Shown piece by piece: positions 6,537-13,894 of a DNA stretch of 22,854 bases (positions are counted from its first letter, which is position 1; each line of letters starts with the position of its first letter). The notes below the pieces were generated by a model. The model was not told where the DNA came from, made no database searches, and saw only the letters and a program-made list of their open reading frames with translations. The position numbers and the translations under genes were made by a program. Source of the DNA: Oscillospiraceae bacterium (GTDB lineage: Bacteria; Bacillota; Clostridia; Oscillospirales; Oscillospiraceae); the NCBI GenBank assembly GCA_902767395.1, contig CACXHI010000019.1, positions 1 through 22,854 on the forward strand, written 5' to 3'.

Positions 6537-7778
6537 ATGAACGCTTTCTTACCCGCTGATATTCTTCTGCCCCGCGACGTCCCCATGGAAAAATGGGCCG
6601 TAATCGCCTGCGACCAGTTCACCTCCGATCAGAAGTACTGGGATCGCGTCCGCGCCAACGCCGCCGGCAGCGCCTCCACCATCAACCTCATTCTGCCCGA
6701 GGCAGAGCTTGGCACGCCCAAGGAGGCTGAACACACCGCTCTGATCAACCAGACCATGAGCGAATACCTGAAGAATGACGTCTTCGCCTGCTATCCCCAC
6801 AGCCTCGTGCTCGTGGAGCGTACCCTCGAGAACGGCTCTGTCCGGCTGGGTCTGATGGGCATGGTCGATCTGGACGCCTATGATTACTCCACCGGCTCCA
6901 CCTCCGCCATCCGTGCCACCGAGAAGACCGTCGTGGAGCGCATCCCGCCCCGTCAGCGTGTCCGCCGCGACGCGCCTCTGGAACTGCCCCACATTCTGAT
7001 GCTGGCTGACGACCACGATAAGGTTCTGATTGAGCCCATTGCCGCGAAGAAGGCCGAGCTGAAGAAGCTCTACGACTTCGACCTCATGGAAGACGGCGGT
7101 CATATCGTGGGCTATCTGGTCGAGGGCGACGAGGTCAAGGCGTTCGAGGATCGTCTGGCTGACTATACCGCCAACGTGGGCAAGAAGTACGTTGGTCTCA
7201 ACGGCGTTCCCATGGTCTTCGCCGTGGGCGACGGGAACCACAGCCTCGCCACCGCCAAGAGCTGCTACGAGGAGCTCAAGGCCAAGAATCCCGGCGTCGA
7301 TCTGTCCAACCATCCCGCCCGCTTCGCGCTGGTGGAACTGGAGAATATCCACGATCCCGCTCAGGTCTTTGAGCCCATCCACCGCATTATTGCCAACACC
7401 GATCCCGAGGCTCTGCTGAAGGAAATCGAGGAGACTTGGTGCGCCGAGGGCGGCTTCCCCGTGAAGTGGTTCATCGGCGAGAAGTCCGGAACGATCTATC
7501 TGGACAAGGCCAAGAGCCAGCTCGCGGTCGGCGCGCTGCAGACCTTCCTCGACAAGTATCTGAAGGAGCACGCCGGTGAGATCGACTACATCCACGACGA
7601 CGACGTGCTGATTGACCTTGCCAAGAAGCCCAACTCCATTGGCTTCCTGCTGCCTGCCATGGAGAAGAGCCAGCTCTTCCGCGGCGTCATTGCCGACGGC
7701 ATCCTGCCCAGAAAGACCTTCTCCATGGGCCACGCCCGCGAGAAGCGCTACTATCTCGAGGCCCGCAAAATCAAGTGA
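6537..7778 (+). CDS. DUF1015 family protein (COG4198)
   Basis: The 413-residue protein matches the DUF1015 family in length and in its start (LPADILLPRDVPMEKWAVIA) and central motif (VFAVGDGNHSLATAK near residues 227-241). The family is widespread in Firmicutes and its role is not established. The DGNH segment resembles the DGxHR motif of ParB/sulfiredoxin-like folds, some members of which are free-serine kinases, but that link is my inference. There is no signal peptide or membrane helix, so it is cytoplasmic. The ATG at 6537 follows GGGAGG (6521-6526). Its TGA stop is embedded in the GTG start of ispE, so the pair is translationally coupled and driven by the promoter at 6473. Confidence 0.88.
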   Translation: MNAFLPADILLPRDVPMEKWAVIACDQFTSDQKYWDRVRANAAGSASTINLILPEAELGTPKEAEHTALINQTMSEYLKNDVFACYPHSLVLVERTLENGSVRLGLMGMVDLDAYDYSTGSTSAIRATEKTVVERIPPRQRVRRDAPLELPHILMLADDHDKVLIEPIAAKKAELKKLYDFDLMEDGGHIVGYLVEGDEVKAFEDRLADYTANVGKKYVGLNGVPMVFAVGDGNHSLATAKSCYEELKAKNPGVDLSNHPARFALVELENIHDPAQVFEPIHRIIANTDPEALLKEIEETWCAEGGFPVKWFIGEKSGTIYLDKAKSQLAVGALQTFLDKYLKEHAGEIDYIHDDDVLIDLAKKPNSIGFLLPAMEKSQLFRGVIADGILPRKTFSMGHAREKRYYLEARKIK

Positions 7779-8635
7779 TTCTGCTGCAAGAGACCGCGCC
7801 GGGCAAGCTGAATCTGACGCTGGACATTCTCGGCGTCCGGCCAGACAGCTATCACGAGTTGGAGATGGTCATGGTTTCCGTCTCCCTCTGCGATACGCTG
7901 TCGCTGGAGCTTGAGACCGGCGAACCGTGGACCGTCGTTTGCAACGTTCCCGGAATCCCAGACGGGCCGGACAATCTCTGCTGGAAGGCTGCGCAGATCT
8001 ACTTTGACGCTGCCGGCACGGACCCCAAGGGACTTCGGATTCAGGTGGAGAAGCGCATCCCCGCACAGGCGGGTATGGCAGGCGGAAGCAGCGACGCCGC
8101 CGCCGTCCTTCGGGCGCTCAACCGGCACTTCGGCCGGTTCTCCGACGAGGCGCTTCGCGGACTCGGGCTTCGCGTGGGAAGCGACGTTCCATACTGCCTC
8201 TTCGGCGGTGTGGCGCTTGCGAAGGGGCGAGGCGAGATCCTGACGCGCCTGCCAAGCCTGCCGGACAAGCTCTGCTTCCTTCTGGCAAAGCCGTCGTTTT
8301 CGGTCTCCACCCCGGCGCTGTTCCGAGAAATTGACGCCGTCGGCGTCTCGGCCCGTCCCGACACCACCGCCATGTGCCGTGCCATTGCAAGCGGCGACTG
8401 CGGCGCAATCGGCGGATGTCTCCAAAACGCCTTTGAGCCTCTGGTCGCAGCCCGCTATCCCGCGGTGGAAACGCTGCGTCAGGCGATGCTCGCCCACGGC
8501 GCGCGCGGCGCGCGGCTCACCGGCACCGGCTCGGTGGTATTTGGTCTGTTTGACGATTCAACCGCCGCGCAGACCGCTCGCGATGCGCTCAGGGGCATTT
8601 GTCCGACGGTACACCTCTGCACAGCAATTTCGTAA
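7775..8635 (+). CDS. ispE: 4-(cytidine 5'-diphospho)-2-C-methyl-D-erythritol kinase
   Basis: The 286-residue GHMP kinase phosphorylates CDP-methylerythritol in the MEP route to isoprenoid precursors. Lys11 in the APGKLNL start and Asp137 in VGSDVPY correspond to the catalytic pair. The ATP loop is PAQAGMAGGSSDAAA at 96-110, and LTGTGSVVFG near residue 250 is the third GHMP motif. The start is a GTG at 7775 that overlaps the upstream TGA (GTGA), so initiation depends on coupling with the DUF1015 gene. The length is normal. No other MEP genes are in the window. A strong terminator follows nine bases after the stop. Confidence 0.95.
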   Translation: MILLQETAPGKLNLTLDILGVRPDSYHELEMVMVSVSLCDTLSLELETGEPWTVVCNVPGIPDGPDNLCWKAAQIYFDAAGTDPKGLRIQVEKRIPAQAGMAGGSSDAAAVLRALNRHFGRFSDEALRGLGLRVGSDVPYCLFGGVALAKGRGEILTRLPSLPDKLCFLLAKPSFSVSTPALFREIDAVGVSARPDTTAMCRAIASGDCGAIGGCLQNAFEPLVAARYPAVETLRQAMLAHGARGARLTGTGSVVFGLFDDSTAAQTARDALRGICPTVHLCTAIS

Positions 8636-8643
8636 ACATGCAA

Positions 8644-8697
8644 GCCCGCTGCACGCGGCGCAGTCTGCGCCTCATGCAGCGGGCAATTTGTTGTTGC
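8644..8697 (+). terminator. rho-independent terminator after ispE
   Basis: A 10-bp outer stem pairs GCCCGCTGCA (8644-8653) with TGCAGCGGGC (8675-8684). After a 3x3 internal loop, an inner 6-bp stem GGCGCA/TGCGCC encloses a GTC loop. A T-rich tail (AATTTGTTGTT) follows. It lies immediately downstream of the ispE stop. Confidence 0.85.
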
Positions 8698-8873
8698 ATC
8701 CTTGAAAACAGAAGCTGTCTGAAGCGTTTTATGTCAACAAGTTTCGTTTTTCTGCCTCATTCGCAGGATTTCCACCCCTGTGTGGAAAAACCCGGAAAAT
8801 CCTTTATAAACCGCGTGATGTATGGTGGAAAACCATGTGGAGCGTGTGAACAACCGTGGGACCATGCCATTTT
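8698..8873. other. convergent intergenic region with TGTGGAAAA-type motifs
   Basis: No gene is supported here. TGTGGAAAA (8781-8789) and TGTGAACAA (8845-8853) are each one mismatch from the DnaA-box consensus TGTGNATAA. GGTGGAAAA (8824-8832) and TGTGGAGCG (8836-8844) are weaker. TTTCCAC (8769-8775) and GTGGAAA (8782-8788) form a 7-bp inverted repeat with a six-base loop, and ATGGT/ACCAT (8822-8836) forms another. There is no T-run in the minus direction, so no canonical terminator for the pseudouridine synthase gene was found. Confidence 0.45.
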
Positions 8874-9857
8874 CTACAGATTTTCTGTCAACCTAATCTT
8901 GATATCCGGAAAGAATTCCGCTGCAAAATCCACCTGCTCGACGGTAAACGATTTTCCGTCAAGATAGGCCAACGCCCCGGCGTCGGTGGTAAAGGCAAAC
9001 TTCAGGTGATAGGAATAAAGCGCCTGATAGGTTCGCGCAAACCGTTTGTCAAGCTTGCCATACTTTCCATCCCCAAGCAGGGGCGTACCGGCTGCCGCCA
9101 TCATGGCGCGAATCTGATGGGTCCGGCCCGTAATCAGCTCGCATTCGACGAGCGACAGCCCCTCGCGGCTGGCAAGGGTTCGATACAGGGTGACAGCCGT
9201 CTTGGCGCCGGGCTGGGGCTTTGCGGTCACGTAGACGCGATTCTGCTTCGCGTCCTTAAAGATGAAGCCCTCGAGCCGTCCCTGCCGGGGCTTGGGCGTC
9301 CCGTGGACGACGCAGAGATAGCGCTTTTCCAGCTCTCGATCCTTGATCTTTTGATTCAGAATGCGCAGCGCCTCGGCGTTCTTGGCCGCAATGACGATGC
9401 CGCCGGTGTTGCGGTCAATGCGGTTGCAGAGCGCGGGTGCGAAGGAATGCTCCTCCCGCGGCTTCCACTCCCCCTTGGCATAGAGATAGGCCTGAATGTG
9501 GTCGATCAGGGTTTTCCCGTACTCCGCGCCGTCGTGGGGATGGACGGCCTGCCCCGGCTTCTTGTCCACTAAAATCAGGTTCTCGTCCTCGTAAACAACC
9601 TGAAGCTTTGGAGCAGTCACAGTGAGATAGGCGTTCTCCGGCTTGGGCGTATCGAAGAACTCGTCGTTGATGTAGAGCTGAATCACGTTTCCGGCGGCAA
9701 GTCTTGTATCCCGATCGGCACGCTTGCCGTCAATTTTGATTCGCTTCAAACGAATGTATTTCTGCGCCAGAGAGGCCGGAAGAAGCGGGACGCTCTTGGC
9801 CAGAAAGCGGTCCAATCGCTGGCCTGCGTCGTTGTTGGTAATAGTGAATTCCTTCAT
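8874..9857 (-). CDS. RluA/RluD-family 23S rRNA pseudouridine synthase with S4 domain
   Basis: The 327-residue protein has an N-terminal S4 RNA-binding domain (about residues 12-65), a linker, and a RluA-type catalytic domain. The catalytic aspartate is Asp148 in NRIDRNTGG, and the second conserved motif TGRTHQIR spans 243-250. Such enzymes isomerise uridines in 23S rRNA; which site is modified cannot be read from sequence. The ATG at 9857 is chosen because it begins the S4 domain and has GGAGG at 9870-9874. A frame extending to 10091 runs through the promoter, a terminator and the next gene, so the extension is not coding. A second RluA-family gene lies at 13122-13829 but lacks the S4 domain. 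Confidence 0.93.
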   Translation of the reverse strand: MKEFTITNNDAGQRLDRFLAKSVPLLPASLAQKYIRLKRIKIDGKRADRDTRLAAGNVIQLYINDEFFDTPKPENAYLTVTAPKLQVVYEDENLILVDKKPGQAVHPHDGAEYGKTLIDHIQAYLYAKGEWKPREEHSFAPALCNRIDRNTGGIVIAAKNAEALRILNQKIKDRELEKRYLCVVHGTPKPRQGRLEGFIFKDAKQNRVYVTAKPQPGAKTAVTLYRTLASREGLSLVECELITGRTHQIRAMMAAAGTPLLGDGKYGKLDKRFARTYQALYSYHLKFAFTTDAGALAYLDGKSFTVEQVDFAAEFFPDIKIRLTENL

Positions 9858-9924
9858 GGCAAACCAATTCCTCCGTTGTTGTTTCAGGTAACACCGCCCA
9901 ATTCCGGTGTGCAGTTTCGCTTTC

Positions 9925-9953
9925 ATTGTACCATACAGAAACCCGCTTTGCAA
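9925..9953 (-). promoter_or_regulatory. promoter of the S4-type pseudouridine synthase gene
   Basis: On the minus strand TTGCAA (9953-9948) and TACAAT (9930-9925) are 17 bases apart. The box pair lies about 70 bases upstream of the start codon, directly after the terminator of the DUF1540 gene. Confidence 0.78.
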
Positions 9954-9954
9954 C

Positions 9955-9989
9955 AAAAAACGCTCCCGGACGGTTCGTATCCGGGAGCG
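9955..9989 (-). terminator. rho-independent terminator of the DUF1540 gene
   Basis: Read on the minus strand, a perfect 10-bp stem CGCTCCCGGA (9989-9980) pairs with TCCGGGAGCG (9970-9961) around a nine-base loop. A run of six T follows (9960-9955). It is a textbook intrinsic terminator, located about 43 bases beyond the stop codon. Confidence 0.92.
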
Positions 9990-10032
9990 GATGAGAACAG
10001 TTCCGAAGGAACCGTCCCAGTTTTGGTTCTGC

Positions 10033-10218
10033 TCAGCGCTTGCGGAAGGACTTGCAGTCGGTGCACTGATCCTCGGTGGGGTTGTATTCATGGGTACCGA
10101 CCTGAATGTGCTCGAGCGAGCAGTAGTTCTCGCTGCCGCAATGATTGGCGCACTGCTGCACGGTGCAGGAAATGCAGTGGTTGGGGTTACAGTTCTGATA
10201 GCTTCCGTTCATCTTCAT
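10033..10218 (-). CDS. small cysteine-rich DUF1540-type protein
   Basis: The 61-residue protein has eight cysteines (residues 10, 15, 18, 23, 27, 33, 52, 55). Its core reads CTVQQCANHC, then YCSLEHIQVG, then DQCTDCKSF. This matches the DUF1540 pattern of a short cysteine-rich, probably metal-binding domain common in Clostridia and often of unknown role. I considered the SCIFF peptide (a radical-SAM substrate), but the TSCTVGNQ-type core and a neighbouring maturase are absent. The ATG at 10218 has GAGGAGG at 10227-10233, eight bases away. The gene has its own terminator. The 18-bp hairpin just upstream of its ribosome site suggests control by termination or read-through from the gene before it. 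Confidence 0.8.
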   Translation of the reverse strand: MKMNGSYQNCNPNHCISCTVQQCANHCGSENYCSLEHIQVGTHEYNPTEDQCTDCKSFRKR

Positions 10219-10233
10219 TTGGAATGCCTCCTC

Positions 10234-10287
10234 AAAAATAGAATAAACCTAAGGGCGCGGCGGTGATTTCCGTCGCGCCCTTAGGTT
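10234..10287 (-). terminator. long hairpin with U-rich tail between the membrane-protein gene and the DUF1540 gene (terminator or attenuator)
   Basis: An 18-bp stem with one G-T pair joins 10246-10263 and 10270-10287 around a six-base loop. On the minus strand it is followed by TATTCTATTTTT (10245-10234), then at once by the GAGGAGG ribosome site of the DUF1540 gene. It lies about 30 bases after the stop of the 10318-11043 gene, so it probably ends the telA transcript. No separate promoter for DUF1540 is obvious downstream of it. Confidence 0.82.
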
Positions 10288-10317
10288 ATCCAGTTTTAAG
10301 CGTTTCTATACATCAAT

Positions 10318-11043
10318 TTATGATTCGTTCGAGTTTGGATCGACCTCCGGCTGCGGCGCAAAGGCGGGAACCGCCTCCGCCGAGCGGAACCGGGTGTACA
10401 CCACGGACTTCGTGCGCGGCACCACGAGAATCTGCCACGAATCCGCATCCTGCGTCAAAACGTAACAGACCGTTTCCCGGGCCGCAAGCTTCTGCTTCGG
10501 CAGGAAGGATTCCAGACCGAGCTTCTTCACCCGCTTCGACTCCTTTGCAAAGCTGTCTACGTCATAGGTTCTGGTGACGGACTCAGCAAGCACGTCCCCC
10601 TTCTCATAGTGGGCATAGGCCGTGATCTCGCCCGTGGGTGAGCGCGGGTAAAGCGAAAGGCGATCCACGCGGAAGGCCTCGGACCGAAATTCCTCCTTGC
10701 AGACGGCAAGCGACGTGGTGTAGGTGCAGGGGATCTCCCCCACCGCATGGGTCAGACAAAACCCGCTCGCCCCGAGAAGCACTGCGAACGCCAAGGCCGG
10801 AAGCAAAAGATACAGCACCTTCTGTTTCGCGTTCAGCAAGAGATAGGCGGCGCTGATCCATGCAAATGCCAGCGTCAGAAGCGTCAGCGCAAGAAAAATC
10901 AGATTTGAGAGATGCACCTTGCTCAAATCGGGATAGAGATGGGGCCAATCCAACAGCTTGGCGGCGTGTATCAGATACACGACCACTCCGGCAAGCGTCA
11001 AAACTGCCGCGCCGAGGCGCTTTGCCCAAAGCTTCACATCCAT
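10318..11043 (-). CDS. membrane protein of unknown function, three predicted helices, linked to telA
   Basis: I do not recognise this 241-residue protein. Three hydrophobic segments lie at about residues 11-31, 46-70 and 76-98. A soluble C-terminal region of ~140 residues follows, which would be outside the cell if the basic N-terminus is inside. The C-terminal part looks beta-rich (TGEITAYAHYEKGDVLAES, then ETVCYVLTQDADSWQILVV). It ends in an acidic, proline-containing tail. The ATG at 11043 with GGGGAG just upstream begins a typical membrane N-terminus. A TTG at 11124 overlapping the telA stop would add 27 polar residues and is less likely. It shares a transcript with telA, whose partners in other Firmicutes are often membrane or XpaC-type proteins; I see no clear XpaC signature. 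Confidence 0.75.
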   Translation of the reverse strand: MDVKLWAKRLGAAVLTLAGVVVYLIHAAKLLDWPHLYPDLSKVHLSNLIFLALTLLTLAFAWISAAYLLLNAKQKVLYLLLPALAFAVLLGASGFCLTHAVGEIPCTYTTSLAVCKEEFRSEAFRVDRLSLYPRSPTGEITAYAHYEKGDVLAESVTRTYDVDSFAKESKRVKKLGLESFLPKQKLAARETVCYVLTQDADSWQILVVPRTKSVVYTRFRSAEAVPAFAPQPEVDPNSNES

Positions 11044-11120
11044 AGGTCTCCCCTCTTCTCGTTGGGATTGTCCGGCTCCCCCCGCGGCAGCCTTCTGCCA
11101 AGCGGCGGAGCGCGTCCGGG

Positions 11121-12320
11121 TCAATCAGACAGCTTCCGCGTCTCCAGAAGCTTCTGCTTGAGCTGGCCTTCGATCTTGCGGAGCTCGGCCTCTGCGGTCG
11201 CCCGCTTCTGGCGTCCCTCGGTCTGGATTTGCAGAACCTCATCCAGCGTGGAGATGAGCTGCTGGTTGGTGTGCTGCAGCGTCTCGATGTCCACAATGGC
11301 CCGCTCGGACTCCTTGGCCGTCTCCACGGTTGCCATCTTCAGCTTGTCCGCATTCTTCTTGAGCAGTTCGTTCGTCATATCCGTCACCGCTTTCTGCGCT
11401 TCCATCGCCTGCTGGCTATGGCTCATGCCGAGTGCGAGCACCATCTGACTCTTCCACAGAGGAATCGTATTGACCAGAGAGGACTGAATCTTCTCGGACA
11501 TCAGCGTGTCGTTGTTCTGGAGCAGGCGAATCTGCGGTCCCATCTGGATGGAGACCATGCGGGTCAGCTCCAGATCGTGCAACTTCTTCTCAAAACGCAG
11601 ACACATAGCGTCATAGTCGTTCGCGCGCTGCGCGTCCTCGGCAAGTCCGGTCCGCTCGGCCTTTTGCCGCAGCTCGACCAGCGTGGTAGCCCGCTCCTGC
11701 GCCAGCTTTTCCTTGCCGGCCAGAATATACATGGTGAGTTGCTTGTAATAGTCGAGATTCTTGTCGTACATCTGGTCGAGAATCACCACGTCCTTCATCA
11801 GCGTCCGCTGGTGCTCCTCAAGCTGATGCGAAATCTTATCGACGTTGACCTCCGCCTTGCTGTACTTGGCTTTCAGCGTCTCAATGCCGGTGCCGGCCTT
11901 CTTGAACAGGCCCAAAAAGCCCTTGCGCTCCTCGTCGGCGTCAAAGCCCTTGAGCTCGACGACAAGGGAGCTGATCATATCGCCCACCTCGCCGAGATCC
12001 TTGGTGCGGACAGCAGACAGGGCGGCATCGGAGAAATCCGCCACGTTCTTCTGCGCCCCCGCACCGTATTCCAGCGAGAGATTGGGGTTGGTGATGTCGA
12101 TTTTCTGCGCAAAATCATGGACGACCTTCTGTTCCGCCTCGGTCAGCATGGAGTAATCGGGACCGGCCTCGGGAACGGGAGGCTCCGGCTCCACCGGGGT
12201 CAGCTCCAGCGTGGGAACCGGCTCCAAAGACGGAATCTCGGCAGCCTTCTCGGCTTCCTTCACCAGCGTCTCAGCCTCTTTTGCCGCGGCTTCGGCCTTC
12301 ATTTCAGGGGTATAATCCAT
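11121..12320 (-). CDS. TelA-family (toxic anion resistance) protein
   Basis: The 399-residue, mostly alpha-helical, coiled-coil-rich cytoplasmic protein matches the TelA/KlaA family across residues ~60-395. Recognisable family stretches are GFLGLFKKAGTGIETLKAKY near 134-153, MYDKNLDYYKQLTMYILAGK near 184-203, and the NTIPLWKSQMVLALG segment near 287-301. The first ~55 residues are low-complexity Ala/Glu/Pro and probably disordered. The family is linked to tellurite and cell-envelope-stress resistance, but no mechanism is settled. The ATG at 12320 has AGGAGG at 12329-12334. It is the first gene of a two-gene unit with the downstream membrane protein, driven by a promoter back to back with that of rpe. 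Confidence 0.9.
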   Translation of the reverse strand: MDYTPEMKAEAAAKEAETLVKEAEKAAEIPSLEPVPTLELTPVEPEPPVPEAGPDYSMLTEAEQKVVHDFAQKIDITNPNLSLEYGAGAQKNVADFSDAALSAVRTKDLGEVGDMISSLVVELKGFDADEERKGFLGLFKKAGTGIETLKAKYSKAEVNVDKISHQLEEHQRTLMKDVVILDQMYDKNLDYYKQLTMYILAGKEKLAQERATTLVELRQKAERTGLAEDAQRANDYDAMCLRFEKKLHDLELTRMVSIQMGPQIRLLQNNDTLMSEKIQSSLVNTIPLWKSQMVLALGMSHSQQAMEAQKAVTDMTNELLKKNADKLKMATVETAKESERAIVDIETLQHTNQQLISTLDEVLQIQTEGRQKRATAEAELRKIEGQLKQKLLETRKLSD

Positions 12321-12365
12321 GGCTCATTCCTCCTACAAGTCAATTGTGCAGTATCCAGCCCCCTT

Positions 12366-12394
12366 ATTTTATCGCAAAAGATGGGATAAGTCAA
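12366..12394 (-). promoter_or_regulatory. telA promoter
   Basis: On the minus strand TTGACT (12394-12389) and TAAAAT (12371-12366) are separated by 17 bases. The pair lies about 45 bases upstream of the telA start codon and is divergent from the rpe promoter, with the two -35 boxes 11 bases apart. Confidence 0.82.
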
Positions 12395-12405
12395 GAATTG
12401 AAGCG

Positions 12406-12434
12406 TTGACTTCGTGGGAAATATTGGATATAAT
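12406..12434 (+). promoter_or_regulatory. promoter of the rpe gene run
   Basis: TTGACT (12406-12411) and a perfect TATAAT (12429-12434) are separated by 17 bases, about 40 bases upstream of the rpe start. Apart from some read-through possibilities, it is the only strong promoter I found for the ten kilobases of co-directional genes that follow. Confidence 0.85.
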
Positions 12435-12474
12435 ACGCTTTAGAACTGATAAATGGAAAATGGAGGTTTTTGCG

Positions 12475-13125
12475 ATGATAAAGACTGCCCCGTCGATTCT
12501 TTCGGCGGACTTTGTGAATCTGGAGCGTGACATTCGAGCCCTCGGCCCGGCCGGTGCGGATTACGTTCACGTGGACGTGATGGACGGACTTTTCGTTCCC
12601 AACATCACCATTGGAATTCCCGTTGTCGCGGCCATCAAACGAATCTCTCCCCTTCCGCTGGACGTGCATTTGATGATCGACCGTCCGATCCGCTACGTAG
12701 AGGGCTTTTGCAAGGCCGGGGCGGACGTTTTGACGCTGCACGTCGAGGCAGACACCGTCGAAAACACCCGTGCGGCGCTGGAGCAGATTCGCGCGCTTGG
12801 CGTTCACCCTGCGATTTCGGTCAAGCCGAAGACGCCGGCTGAGGCCGTGTTGCCCTTTCTGAAGCTCTGCGACCTGATTCTGGTGATGACGGTTGAGCCG
12901 GGCTTCGGCGGACAGAGCTTTATGGAGGATATGATGCCGAAGCTGCGCACGATCCGCGCATGGATCGACGAGCAGAATCCCGGCTGCGAACTGGAGGTTG
13001 ACGGCGGCGTGAACGAGCGCACCGGGAAAATCTGCAGGGACAACGGCGCGAACGTTCTGGTTGCCGGAAGCGCATGGTTCAAGAATCCCGACCCGGCCGC
13101 CTTCTGCCGCGCCTTGAAGGCATGA
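12475..13125 (+). CDS. rpe: ribulose-phosphate 3-epimerase
   Basis: The 216-residue TIM-barrel enzyme interconverts ribulose 5-phosphate and xylulose 5-phosphate in the pentose phosphate pathway. Metal-binding residues are all present: His32 and Asp34 in VHVDVMDG, His65 in DVHLM, and Asp176 in VDGGVN. The phosphate loop VEPGFGGQSFM lies at 140-150. The length is normal. The ATG at 12475 follows GGAGG at 12462-12466; an in-frame extension to 12319 would cross the promoter and is rejected. The stop overlaps the next ATG by four bases. In many Firmicutes rpe sits with ribosome-associated genes such as rsgA and a thiamine pyrophosphokinase; here it precedes a pseudouridine synthase instead. Confidence 0.96.
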   Translation: MIKTAPSILSADFVNLERDIRALGPAGADYVHVDVMDGLFVPNITIGIPVVAAIKRISPLPLDVHLMIDRPIRYVEGFCKAGADVLTLHVEADTVENTRAALEQIRALGVHPAISVKPKTPAEAVLPFLKLCDLILVMTVEPGFGGQSFMEDMMPKLRTIRAWIDEQNPGCELEVDGGVNERTGKICRDNGANVLVAGSAWFKNPDPAAFCRALKA

Positions 13126-13829
13126 CGCAGACGCTTCGCGTTCTGTACTGTGACCGAGCCGTACTGGTCTGTGAAAAGCCCGTGGACTGTCTTTCTGAGC
13201 TTGGCGTCGGGCGGAATCTGCCCGCGCTTGCTTCCCAGTGGCTGCGCGCGCAGGGGGAGGACGCGTCCGTTCGCACGGTACATCGGCTCGACAAAGCCGT
13301 TGGCGGCTTGACGGTGCTTGCGCGGACGCAGGCCGCAGCCGCTTCGCTGATTGCGCAGTTTGGAGCGCACACGGTGGACAAGGAGTACCTAGCCGTTCTG
13401 CGGGGCGTCCCGCAGGCAGAACAGGCCGTGCTGGAGGATTATCTGTTTCACGACAGTCGGACAAACAAGACCTTCGTAGTCAAGCGGCCGCGCAAGGGCG
13501 TCCGGGAAGCGAAGCTCTCCTATCAGGTTCTCGCCCGTTCGGGAGACGAAGCGCATCCGCTAACGCTGGTGCGAGTGCGACTCTACACCGGACGAACGCA
13601 TCAGATTCGTGCGCAGTTTTCCGCAAGGGGGCTTCCCCTGCTGGGTGATCTGCGCTACGGCAGCAAGGCCGCACACGGCCCAGCCCTGTTTTCTTTCCTT
13701 TTGGGGTTCGATCATCCTGAGACAGGGGCGCGTCTGCGTTTCTCCCTGCTTCCCGAGGGCGCGCCATGGACGAACTTCTCTTTTTCAAAGTGCCATGAAT
13801 CTATCATGGTCGTCAACGAACATCCATAA
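13122..13829 (+). CDS. RluA-family pseudouridine synthase lacking an S4 domain
   Basis: The 235-residue protein consists only of the RluA catalytic domain. Asp57 in VHRLDKAVGG is the catalytic aspartate, and TGRTHQIRAQF near residues 172-182 is the second conserved motif. The tail after about residue 215 (FSLLPEGAPWTNFSF and beyond) is a short variable extension. It lacks the N-terminal S4 module of the synthase at 8874-9857, so its target is probably a different rRNA or tRNA uridine, as for RluA- or TruC-like enzymes; the target cannot be read from sequence. The ATG at 13122 overlaps the rpe stop (ATGA), implying coupled translation. Confidence 0.92.
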   Translation: MTQTLRVLYCDRAVLVCEKPVDCLSELGVGRNLPALASQWLRAQGEDASVRTVHRLDKAVGGLTVLARTQAAAASLIAQFGAHTVDKEYLAVLRGVPQAEQAVLEDYLFHDSRTNKTFVVKRPRKGVREAKLSYQVLARSGDEAHPLTLVRVRLYTGRTHQIRAQFSARGLPLLGDLRYGSKAAHGPALFSFLLGFDHPETGARLRFSLLPEGAPWTNFSFSKCHESIMVVNEHP

Positions 13830-13894
13830 CCGACACCGAGCCGGAACGCTTCTGGCAAGCCCGCTGCGTTCCCGGCCATGAATCACCAGACAAT

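Noticed and set aside
8599..8967. 122-residue plus-strand frame after ispE
   Set aside because: It starts inside ispE, crosses its terminator and runs into the opposite-strand gene, with no ribosome site or domain.
9858..10091. 78-residue N-terminal extension of the S4-type pseudouridine synthase
   Set aside because: It would run through the gene's own promoter and the terminator of the neighbouring DUF1540 gene, and has no ribosome site.
10033..10218. SCIFF ranthipeptide precursor
   Set aside because: The cysteine spacing and core do not match SCIFF and there is no radical-SAM maturase next to it. DUF1540 fits better.
13843..13872. GGAACGC/GCGTTCC hairpin between the second pseudouridine synthase and the LCP gene
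   Set aside because: The loop is long, there is no T-run, and the stem is only seven bases; not convincing as a terminator.
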